Assembly: GCA_016490735.1 (NCBI GenBank)
Contig: JAEMWC010000036.1
Coordinates: forward strand, 1,262,501 to 1,326,500
Direction of reading: 5' to 3'
DNA: 64,000 bases
Source of the DNA: Pachyseris speciosa
Lineage: Eukaryota > Cnidaria > Anthozoa > Scleractinia > Pachyseridae
In this document: positions 1 to 11,500 of the stretch, piece after piece
Numbering within the stretch: the first letter of the stretch is position 1
Layout of the letters: every line of letters starts with the position of its first letter
Position numbers and translations under genes: made by a program
The notes under the pieces: model-generated
What the model was told of the DNA's origin: nothing
What the model saw: the letters and a program-made list of their open reading frames with translations, nothing else
Database searches by the model: none

Positions 1-193
1 ATATTTTAAAGCTTCATGTTAAACATGAACACAACAATTTCGAAACACGAAAATTTTAGTTTTGCTGAAAGTGTACATAAAAATTTGAGAGTGCGTTTTT
101 TTTTCTAAACAGCATTTATCCTTGTAATATAGTTTTGTTGTAAACATGTTCTTCATGATATTATTATTATTATTATTACCATCATCATCATCT

Positions 194-239
<46 letters not shown>

Positions 240-1028
240 CTAGGAGTTCCCGCGTAAATATATACAAGGAATTTCAAAAATGTAAGAAATGGGTTTGTAC
301 TATGGGAAGCGTTCCCAATTTGATGAAACTAGGCGCGCAAGGTTGTGCCGGGTAACATTCTTGCTTTGACATCAAAATGGCTGCTAGCAGCCGAGTATGC
401 CGTTCTCATGAGGAAAACACAGCTTTTTTAAAACTGTAAATCAAAATAACAAGATCCACGTAACACTCGACAACTTAAACAATGGAAATCGGTTAGTTCA
501 TAGCGAAGAAATCCCTCTTCGAGGGCAAATGGTGGCGAAGAGACATGTGCTTTCACTGCCAATCATCACAAGAATAATAGACCTTTTCCGAAATGTTTGA
601 GCGCTTCTGGGAGTGTGTCTTTCAAAAACAATACAAGTTTGAATGTGAATTTATACCGTACTTTATATTTAATTCACCGAGTTTTTGTATTCCAAGCAAC
701 TTATAGCGAAATTTGCGAAACATGCTCTGTTCCATCCAAGTAAATTATCCTGGTATTCTTGGTTTTCAGTCACGCGAACGTCACGCAAGTAAAAACATAA
801 AATCGTCAACCATTCAATAGATAAAGTCAAGAATTGAGATATTGTAGAAGAGTAATAAATAAACAATATGTCCAAGCTTCAGGTCTGTGCAATGTCCCAT
901 ACTCGAGTTATTCGTCAAAATGTACCACTCAAAATTATAAGGTTTGGTATGGAAACGCCATGATGGGGCCCATCTTGATGAGCTCCGACATGGCGGCCGG
1001 AAACGAGTGAAAACCATCTGGAACTTAC
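1..1028. other. left edge, no gene seen
   Basis: Apart from an ATT/ATC microsatellite at 159-239, I see no coding exon, RNA gene or terminal inverted repeat here. If gene C continues to the left, its transmembrane and SEFIR exons should lie in this stretch or beyond the window; I could not find a hydrophobic exon or SEFIR-like frame on the minus strand. Confidence 0.5.
159..239. repeat. (ATT)n microsatellite with ATC block
   Basis: Near-perfect TTA/ATT run with an internal ATC stretch at about 178-192. The open frames across it (poly-N, poly-L) are artefacts of the repeat. Confidence 0.95.
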
Positions 1029-1159
1029 TTTGGCTATCTGAAAGGCTTTCTTCGCTCTGTTGAGCCTGCAAAATTTCACATAGACGGTTCTCTTGTCATA
1101 TTGGCTAACACACGTTGAATCGATGTTTTCATGTACGTGATATGCTTGTGGGCAGACAT
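1029..1159 (-). CDS. candidate exon, possibly downstream part of gene C
   Basis: On the minus strand an open 131-bp block lies between an acceptor (...gacatgacag) and a strong donor (GTAAGT). It begins in phase 1 and ends in phase 0, and encodes a cysteine-containing stretch beginning DVCPQAYHVHENIDST and ending AKKAFQIAK. It sits downstream of the last recognised exon of gene C, on the same strand. It has no clear counterpart in genes A or B, and its entry phase does not match the phase-2 end of the 2857-2951 exon, so at least one more exon would be needed. A chance open block remains possible. Confidence 0.25.
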
Positions 1160-1788
1160 CTGTCATGTCACACAATGTGAAAACTATCAATTTCAAACTG
1201 CTCTAGTTTAAAAAAAAGCACGCAACCGAGCTGAAAACATGGAAGCAGATACATTTCTAATATGCCTTTTACATGATGAAGATAAAAATGCAAAAGTCTG
1301 TTTACTTTTGAGTTTTAGTTTTTGATGACGGCATGTGAAAACCAAGAATTCGCTTCACTTCGTCTTCGCGAAGATTAACTCGAGGCAAAAATTACATTCA
1401 ACGCGTTTACTTTTCAGGCATAAACTTAGGCTCATTTAAATATTTTTTTTTATTCAGGAAAGCTTATTGTCTGTTTTTCTGTGTGTCTCAATTCACGGAA
1501 TTTCGTATTACTTGATCTATACGTAAACAAACCCGGCGAAATCCGCGCAAACCAAACAAACCAGCCATCTAAATCTCAATTGTTGAACAATGATACTAAA
1601 TCAAATATTGTTTCTGCCATTGATCTAATGGAGAAATATGCTTCTTCCACATGAAATTTACAAAACTGCTTTATTTCACTAACAACAATACAGAAATGAG
1701 CAACAATGTCTTCAGTATTTTAATATTACCAACCACCCAACTACTCAAAAATTAAAATACGGGGGCAGCTTTAGTGAAACTATTTCTA

Positions 1789-1789
<1 letters not shown>

Positions 1790-1836
<47 letters not shown>

Positions 1837-1850
1837 TATTATTATTATTT
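1790..1850. repeat. (ATT)n microsatellite
   Basis: About 20 near-perfect ATT/TTA units. Confidence 0.95.
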
Positions 1851-2856
1851 TATCCTCAGGCGTGGTAGGTTACAAAATGTTTCTTGAAAGACGTTTCTCT
1901 TGCAAGACGGTCGGTATGGAGCAATCAAAACTCTAATCAGATGGTTTTACCCACACAAGTCATTTCAAAAGAAAAATACTCCACTGGGAATTCCCTTCGC
2001 GCTCTAACCTTTTTGCGAATTCCAACTGTTTTTCACAAACTCTATTTTAATTAAGATTCTTCCAGTTAAATTTAAAGTACAGAAGGAACCTCAATTTAAA
2101 AGAGTCATATTAATAAATCCCATTAAATTTACCATATGGGTGCATGGTCAGTTCGTGGTATGGGTAGGTGGCGATCTAATGGAAAGAACAATGGAAAACA
2201 TTGTTAGCAAGCATGAAATCTGGGTTTTCTGCCTCAAGGGACTCCGTCAACGTTGGCCTAAGAATAAGGCCCCGGCTAAACGATCAAACATGTTTATGCA
2301 ACACTGTTTGTCAAACAGAACATTGGGTGGCTAAACGGGGATATCTAGAAAACTCAGACCTAGAACACTCAGCGACCCCCTCCCCAATCTGGAAAACTTC
2401 CCCCCCCCTAAACATTTAAATAATATTAACATCATCTTGTACACGGCATAACAGGCTATCTACTAAAAGGCTATGTCATGGTGAGTTTTATGTTTGGATT
2501 TCATGCCAAAACGTTTTTCTCAAAGGGGAACAATCCATAATCTGTATTTGATTACTTTTTTTCCACAGAACAAGAGGACAACTGGGAAAGGTTGGCCCAA
2601 ATTTTTCAAGTTGTCATAAAATTTAATCCTCGCCATCCGAAGCCAAAGAAGCTTATTTGTAATTTTGCTAAACCGATAAAATAATTATAAACAACACTGA
2701 ACCATTATTTTTGGTTTTTCTTTGTTTCCGTTTTAAAGGTAAAAACCAGAGTAAAAACTGGAGGTGGGTCCCTCTCCCCGTACCACGGTGGGGGTATGAG
2801 TTAACCATATACGTCCGAGGCTTAAATTGAGCTACGATTTTATTCTTGTTACTTAC

Positions 2857-2951
2857 CCTAAGTAGATCGTATTAGCATAATTCCAGTCATCTCCATCTCT
2901 GATAATCCATTTGTGTTGATCCTTGATAAAGATACAGACATGAAACTCCGG
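2857..2951 (-). CDS. gene C exon: second ectodomain module, end
   Basis: Acceptor ...gttctcag, donor TTAGG/GTAAGT. It starts in phase 0 and encodes PEFHVCIFIKDQHKW followed by DDWNYANTIYL, comparable to QHWKYPDLFYVQ of gene B. Unlike its counterparts in A and B, which end in phase 0, this exon ends in phase 2, so the next exon must differ. Confidence 0.6.
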
Positions 2952-4536
2952 CTGAGAACACCGATAGCAAAGGGCCCAGCAATATAGAGTGGTTCTAAAC
3001 TGAGTGTCGAAAGTAATTCTTGTTTACTTTAGTTTTGCTTAAGTTCGTACATTGGTTGGTTGGCAAACTCGCGCACCTTTCTCTACCAATGAGAAGAAAA
3101 ATCATAACCTTAGCGCCGGTTTTGAATTGGCTCAGGGAGAAGTAAGAAGAGTGAAGTCACGTGATCAAACTTACACTCACTCACTGAAGAAACATCTGGT
3201 TTGGTTGATAACATTATTTCACGGCCACACTTTAATAACCCATAAAATACGTTGAACAATGGTTGGCCTTAAGCTGCTCGAGACATTTTAAACAAGAACG
3301 GACAAATCAAGGCCTCACCTTTGGAATTAGCAAACATCTTTCTTTCCGCAAATCAAGGTCTTGATACATCAATGCATAGGACGTCCAGTTGGTCACCCGT
3401 GCTGAAAAAAAAATGGATTCATTCCAAGCTATAATCCTTGTAACCACAAGCCCATTTTAAAAAATTCCCGTAAAATCCTCTCGGAATCTGAATACAGCAC
3501 GACTTTTTGGGTCGCCTAAGTTGAAAACTTCCGGGGGAAACGGAACAACTGAAAACGTAGGCCAGTCTTAGCGGGTAAGATCTACCAGACTAGCCTTTTG
3601 ACGGCTAGTGCCAGACTTCCTCTGTAAATCAGAGTGAATTGCACAAATGGTACACGTCAAACTTAGAAGGAATTGCGGCCCAGTTTGGGAGGTTTTGTTT
3701 ACCATTTACCCAAACCATGGGCAGCTCAGTTTCGCAAAATGTCGCACACTGCGAGAAAAATTAAACGAAACGAGAGATGAGCGAACGGAGGACGGCTGGA
3801 ACGGGAGTAAAACTCTTTCCTTTCTTCTCTCCGTCCCAGCGTCCCCCTAGCACCTCAAGTCCACCTTTTCGCTCTCTAGTGTCCGCTTCTCCAGAGAAAC
3901 TAGGAGCATATGGAAGCGAGAGATCATGCGTGGTGAAATTCAAGGCAAAAGTACACGAACTTGATAATTAGTATCACTTATCACCTATAGTGATTTTCTC
4001 TACCTTCTCGTCAGAAATTCGACAAACAAATTAAAACAAAAAATATTCACAGACTGAGACTGTACTGTGATGCGGGTAAACTTGAAGAGCTTACCATGAG
4101 AGGCTCCAGTCCACTTGATAGTTAAGTTAGGCTTGTGCTCTTCATAATCCACGATAATCTTGGACGGCTTCTGAGACCCGTAACCTTGTTCCAAGTCAGG
4201 GTTGAGACACTCTGCATTGAAATCAAATGAAAATCCATTAAATTATAAATATTGTGAGGGAGGGAGGGGGTGGGGGTTCGCACTTATCTGGCAACACTTT
4301 GCTATCACATTTAGTTGTTAACGTCAACTAATGATTCCATGGCAACGAGATTCTGACAGCCGTTTCTTGTTTTAATCTTTTTGTGGAAAAAAAACTCGTT
4401 TGATGCTGCGACAGGTACTTTTTTTTCCTCAATAGTATTCCTTTCTTTATGGATTTTGACCCCTCTTGAGTCAGTATAGACGCTTTTGGGGATGATCGTC
4501 CGGCTGAGTAAATCACAGCAGTCGTATTCATTTATT

Positions 4537-4616
<80 letters not shown>

Positions 4617-5427
4617 ATTTTTTTTTTTTGGTTGGGGGGGGGGTTTGCGAGAAAAATTAAACGAAAAAGAGATGAGCGAACGGAGGACGGCTGGAACGGG
4701 AGTAAAAACCTCTTTCCTTTCTTCTCTCCGTCCCAGCGTCCCCCTAGCACCTCAAGTCCACCTTTTCGCTCTCTAGTGTCCGCTTCTCCAGAAAACTAGG
4801 AGCATATGGAAGCGAGAGATCATGCGTGGTGAAATTCAAGGCAAAAGTACACGAACTTGATAATTAGTATCACTTATCACCTATAGTGATTTTCTCTACC
4901 TTCTCGTCAGAAATTCGACAAACAAATTAAAACAAAAAATATTCACAGACTGAGACTGTACTGTGATGCGGGTAAACTTGAAGAGCTTACCATGAGAGGC
5001 TCCAGTCCACTTGATAGTTAAGTTAGGCTTGTGCTCTTCATAATCCACGATAATCTTGGACGGCTTCTGAGACCCGTAACCTTGTTCCAAGTCAGGGTTG
5101 AGACACTCTGCATTGAAATCAAAATGAACTCCAATTAAACTATTGTGAGGGAGGGAGGGGGTGGGGGTTCGCACTTATCTGGCAACACTTTGCTATCACA
5201 TTTAGTTGTTAACGTCAACTAATGATTCCATGGCAACGAGATTCTGACAGCCGTTTCTTGTTTTAATCTTTTTGTGGAAAAAAACTCGTTTGATGCTGCG
5301 ACAGGTACTTTTTTTTCCTCAATAGTATTCCTTTCTTTATGGATTTTGACCCCTCTTGAGTCAGTATAGACGCTTTTGGGGATGATCGTCCGGCTGAGTA
5401 AATCACAGCAGTCGTATTCATTTTATT

Positions 5428-5506
<79 letters not shown>

Positions 5507-8500
5507 ATTTTTTCTTTTTTGGTTGGGGGGGGGGGTTCTCGTTCCAATTTTAACACTGCATAAATATGAATATATGTCAGGTAAGATGCGTAAAACGATC
5601 TTAGAACGCAGAAAAACCAGTGGGAACACTAGCCATGCTAGCCATTTTTACGTGTACAACATTCGCTCATTGCAAGATTTGCTATCAGAAGCTACCTGTG
5701 TATGACAGTGAGTCTTCCACATACGTGACATGAATTATTGATTACTTCCTTAGTTTATCGCTTCCTCGATTTAGCGAAGGCGATGGGATTAAATAAATAA
5801 ATAAGACACTTCTGCCGTGCTTAACGATTTTCTTCCGCCTATAACCATACTAGCTTTCTAAACTTCGCGTTTCCTAAATCTAAGGGCGAATTTTCGTAAA
5901 CTTTGTGAAAGCAAATATCACGCCGGCGTCCTCGGTACAATTTTTTTCGAAGGCTTACAGCCATATTCTAAATTTTGCACGCATACTTATCTACGTTAGT
6001 GACTTTTCATCATTATTTGCTTGAACCTTAACTTTGCTTGAACCTTAACTTACTATGTTCATCCTGAGTGTTCCGCCGTAATCTTGGCCTTGAATGTTTG
6101 ACCTTCGTGTTTACGTCACTGGAAGAGAAACCTTCGCCTGAAGGAAAGATAAATACCGATATATTTTTTCCATTGAGGGGAGGGGGGGCGGGGTGCGGGA
6201 TCAAATTATTACCAAACAGTTTGGAAAAACAAAATGTTAGCGTTCTGGAGGAACTGAATCTTTTTTATTTGGAGGAATCAGATTTTTGCGATTTGGAAAA
6301 TAGAATTTTTGTGATTCGCTTTGAGGTACTCATTTTTTTTTAATCACCATTACTGTTATAATTTGAAGGGACTACATTTTTACGATTTGGAGGGAACGAG
6401 CTTTCGGCATTCAATTTAATTATGTAGTCGGTTTCTAGATCTAGAAAATTAATTTTGAGACCGATGTATACGTCTTATTTCGGTGGAATACGATTCACAG
6501 TACACGCGAAACAAATCTGTACCCAGTTCAATTTTCAGACCATTCACCTCTGAGTGCGAAACGTATTATTTGTCCGTATTTTCGCCATTTCCTCATAGTA
6601 AGCGATTAAATTTCATTGGAAGTGCCTAAAATTTAATGCAACAAATAAATCGAGCCTTAGTCGTGTATCTAAAAATACTTTTTTATCTTATCGCATAAGT
6701 CTGGAACTCGCATGCTAATTTTAAAAGCGGAGTAACTTTTGAGAGCAGCATAAATGATAATGACAGTAAAATTTACAGGAATATAATGTACTAGATGAAA
6801 GGGAAAAATTGAAACCAGCAATTTGCTTTTAGTAGCTGTGTTTTATTCGGTGCAAATTCGTGGATAAATTCCCAGAGTTACAGTTGGTTTTGTCATTAAG
6901 TGCGAACGACTCACTTACGAACTTATAAACGATATACGTAAACGAATTTAATTAATTCATATTTTTTTATCAACTGAGTACATACATGGCAATCTGACCA
7001 CGGCAAACAGATTAAAAAAACTGACGTTTCTGAGGAAGGGCGAACGCTCGAAACGTCAGCTTTTTAATGTCTCAACTCATTTGATGTTTTCAAAATATTC
7101 GTTTCCACCTAACCAACGACCCACCACTAATTATAAGCCCGCAGAGTAAGCGGATTCAGCGGAGAGCATTCTTCATCACGTACGCTGATCACAAAAAACG
7201 CTATGCCTCTTCAACAGCAAATTGTTGGTTTCAATTTTTCAATTTCCCTAGTACTCTTTTATTCCCGTTTACGATATGTTTGGATGTTCAAGGAAATTCT
7301 TGCAACTATTACGATACGAATAGCCCATTTTACGGTTGTGTGCTTAGTGGCCCGGCCTTTACGTGGAAGCGAGGCTGGAGGTGACCTTGTTTTGATACAA
7401 ACCTGTCTTTTTCATGCAAATGTGGACTAGTTAGCATAAGAACATGATTTCCATGAGAAAAGCAGAGAGGTTTGTATCAAAACAAGGTCACCTCCAGCCT
7501 CGCTTCCACCCAAAGGCCAGGTGACTCAACACACAACTGTAAAATGGGCTACTGAAGACAGAACGTTTGAGAGAAAATGCAAGTTCATATTAGGTCGGAT
7601 AGGGCTTAAATGCCAGCAACATAGGATCAAGGTGCAAGGTGCAAGGTGCCGGTTTACCTGTTATCTTGCTACGGGCACATTCCCTGGAGCACAGGCTGGA
7701 TAACGTTTCCTAGAAAAAAAAAAAAAAAAAGACATGGATTTGAGAAAGAAGTCTGACCAGTCACATGTGAAAACGTTTCACCCATCGCCGGAAGTAATTT
7801 CTACGCGTCCAAATTAGTGTCTTAATAGTTTGAAAATGAATTAAGCGGGCAACCAATCGAAAGCACCTGTGTTGAGTACAACGAAAAAGCCACGGTATTT
7901 TTAAGAACAACCCTCCTGATATTAAGGCGAGTCCCTCAAAACGCTTGGTCGAAAACAATAACCCCGTTATGTTTCCTGGTAATGTTGACAACTCGTACAA
8001 ATCAACAATGCTGCTGAGCCACACTACTTTCTCTACCACTACAGCCCACTTCGAAATCGAATCAGATCCTGTTCCCCAATTCTTCCATGGCAGTTAAACA
8101 GCTCTATGCTCTCAGGGTAAAACCGAACACGTTAGGTTGGTAGATGGTTTACATATGACCGCCAACTACCTACAAGCCATCGCGCAATCACAAAGAAAAC
8201 ACAAATTGCATATAATCAGTGGCTATGAGTCACTGGACTCGGAAAATGAATTATTATACACCACTCACGGGTATTTTTTGATTCCTTTGTTAATGAAAGC
8301 TCGTTGTAGGGTCAAATTTAAGTGTCACACCAGTACAGGCCTCACAAAAAAAATCTGTTCCGTTTATCCCAAACAAAACACGTACGCATGATTATCCAAA
8401 GCAAGTTCCTCCTCTTTTGAAACATTTTAAAAACAGCAAGAAGGATTCTAAAGCGCTTTTGTTAAAATTTTCGGAAAATTGTCAACTTTAGTCAAAATGC

Positions 8501-11500
8501 TTGGAGTTCTCGATACAATAAACACTGAAGTCAAAAACCCACGATTGCGAGCGTGATTTGTCAACCATGATATTAAAAGGTAGTCAAATGGAATACTCGT
8601 GAAATTAGGAAATAAGTTTAAGGCGAGGGAAATTATTAGAATTTTGACAAAACGCGCGTGAAATTATTTCCTAATTTCAATCGTCACCATTTAATTACAT
8701 ATCTCAGTTCTGATTCCGATTCGGGGATTAACGTAATGTTAAAGGAAAATACACAGTTTAATACGTAAATCGCAAATAACATAACGTGATTGAAAGTAGG
8801 TAATTCTCACTGGGAACTGAAACACGTACAGCCGCTAAAAACAGGGTTCTAACTTAGAAAGGTTAAGACTAATGTTCAACATGTTTCTGTTAACTTTTGC
8901 AGATAATTCTCAAGAAACACTGCTTCCATAATCCTCTGATCTTTGAGAAACTGTAATTTTAGAGGAAAATAGACCATTTCATATATAACGTGATTTAATA
9001 CGTTGTGAATATGAAAGTGATTCTCGCTAGCAAAGTCAATTACTAAGAATAGAATAACATCTCACAGTGGAGGAAATCTGTTTGGAAAAGTCATTTACAT
9101 TATCTCTACTTTTAACTTGCGAGAATAATCATAAGCCCACTGTCACTACGTAAACAGTGAATAAAACATTGGTTCAATAACAATTGAAAATACTCTTCAA
9201 TCTATTCGTATAATCAATTCAAACCCCAAATATTTACCTTTGTCGCGTCAAATATTTTCACACCATTGTTACTTTATATATAATCAATTCTATCATGTAT
9301 TTCGAACTTGATAATGATGACATGGAGTCATCGAAACGCCTTTCAGTCTTTATATCGCTAATTTTTATTAGAAAATGGAAAAGGAAACAACTTTGTTGAT
9401 GCGGTTATTCTAGTACACGAAATTACTATAAGTACATGTATGTGTGCTTTAGATGCGCCAGGACACCCAAGGATTCCAGCTTAGTTTTCACGGTGACTTG
9501 AAAGTTAATTAAGCATCTGGTCAATGTTCCAGGTTTTACCTTGTATGTTCGTTTCTTTGGGCGCGTTCAAACTTAATCTACTTAGATCAACCTAAATGAA
9601 GATAAGACGTCTGAAAGATTCGACAGCACCTTTCTGAGGTGCTCTAGTTACGATCAATGGCAGCGCTTTCGACGTGTTCACACTTAGTCTGCGTGGCCCT
9701 ATTGACCCTATTCTCTAGGCACGTTCCTAGCGCCGAAGCCGCGGTCTCGCTCGCGCACCCCCAACAAAAACCGCCAGCTGTGCAGGCCAGTTCACACTAA
9801 GCAATAACGTACTCAGCTAAATTTCGGACCAATGTAACTGAAGTGTAGAAAACCCTTTTTTGATGAAATTCGGCTTAAATCGATTGCGGTTAGCTCTCCG
9901 TCGGTTTAAAATGGTAGTTCATTTCGTGTCCCCTCATCATTCCAAGACGCATAGCATGAGCAAGATGCGTGGATATCTGATGGTGCCCTTTTTGCAATGA
10001 AAAAAGACTGAAAATTACGAAGCCATAACACTTTCCTCTTCGAAGAAAATTTTCGCGGATGTCGAAAAACTGACCTTAATTATGAAGGCTTACACAACTC
10101 TTGTATTTAGCATAAAATAACAAATTTTATAAAAATAGACCCAACGTTTATGCCAAGAATTCACTTTCGAGCTTAACTTCATCTTCCTTCAGTTTAGTTT
10201 ATAATTTAATTTTTGTTGTTAGTTATTCGTGTTTTGGTTTTGAGAAAATCGCTACTTTTTCATCTTCATTCAATACACCGGTAACATAATTGAACAGGTT
10301 TTGTCCTCGTGATATTTTGTTTTTGAAATGAAAATTAAGTAAAATATTTCATGATGCCCTCCTTGAAACAGCTTTCACCCCAGGCAAAATGAAATTTGAA
10401 AGTTGATGGGTTTTTCTTAATTAACGCACAGGTGAAATCAAAAATATATGTCGATTGGACAAGATGGGTGAGCTGGATGACAACTTCGAGAGAGGTACAC
10501 ACGATAAATAGATTATGCCGCCGGCGTTATATTTTCTGCGGGCTTATCCACTTCAGTACAATCTAGCCGAGTAAACTACTCTGCCAATACACCTTTCCAC
10601 AGTTTTTTTTTTTTTTTTTTTTCAACAGTTTCATTTTGACCAGGCAGCGTGAATCTTTACAGTGAAGAAAAACTAGAAAGGAACGCCTAAAACGCGCGTT
10701 TGTTACCTGGGGGACAAGTTTGTGCCCCCCAGCATAGAAACGTCTGTAAAATTTCCCGACTTTGCGAAGCTATTGCAAACTTGGGTACATGTATTTTACT
10801 AATTTTTTGGCGTTCTTTACAGTAATGTGAGTTTCGCTGGCGTTTGATGCCGGCACACTAGGGATTTTTTGATCAGATTTGCTTCTTCTTCTTCCAAAAC
10901 CACGCGTCGTTGTTGTCGGCCATTTTGAAAAGTCGTGTTATAAAATCGCCCAATCTGATTGGTTGACTTTACTGGCGATTCGCAGCGATAACCGATCGCG
11001 GGAACGGGCACACTAGGCAAATGCCGGCGAATTTAATTGCCGATATCTGACACGACAGATAGCGGCGATCGGCGTATAAAATCGCCTGGTGTGTCACCCC
11101 CTTAAATTTTGCAACTCCAGTTCTATGAACCAATAATTATTTTAAATATCTTGGGTTTTAAGCAAATTGTAAATTCTTTTAGGTTCATTAGTGTGTTAGA
11201 TCCTTAGATAAACGACCCCACAAGCTTTTAGCTTTGAACATTATCGTTTCAAAATAAAGGTTGTATGTAACCCATTTCAATGCTGGACATCATCAATATT
11301 TCAAATTTTCTCTGATCATATTCATGAATTGTTTTCAGCGTTATTTTGTTTTTCCGACCGATAATTATTTTAAACTGCAACAGTTTTTTTCTGAGGAAGA
11401 ATTTTTTTTAGTTTCCAGTAGCTTCAAAGAATTGTGTTTTTCGCCGAATCAGCATGGATAAAAAATTTCGTGACAACAGACCCGTCTTGTTATTAAAATT

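Larger units (their letters stand above)
3751..4646. repeat. tandem segmental duplication, copy 1
   Basis: About 896 bp starting GCGAGAAAAATTAAACGAAA and repeated almost exactly at 4647-5536. It contains one gene C exon, flanking intron sequence, a G-rich tract and an ATT microsatellite. The copies differ by a few substitutions, small indels and microsatellite length, so the duplication is recent. Confidence 0.95.
4647..5536. repeat. tandem segmental duplication, copy 2
   Basis: Second copy of the 3751-4646 unit. It ends at a T-rich then G-rich tract just after its ATT microsatellite; the same T/G tract marks the junction between the two copies, which suggests the simple repeats served as the recombination point. 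Confidence 0.95.

Noticed and set aside
19..355. Open frames of poly-Asn / poly-Leu across 146-355 and the reverse strand
   Set aside because: Produced by the ATT microsatellite; no splice or start context and no homology. The same applies at 4486-4776, 5376-5705, 34830-35087, 35605-35947, 36002-36199 and 55495-55846.
10817..11105. Possible MITE with CACACTAGG / GCCGGCATTTGCC segments in both orientations
   Set aside because: The repeated pieces are short and the outer ends do not match, so no element boundaries could be set.
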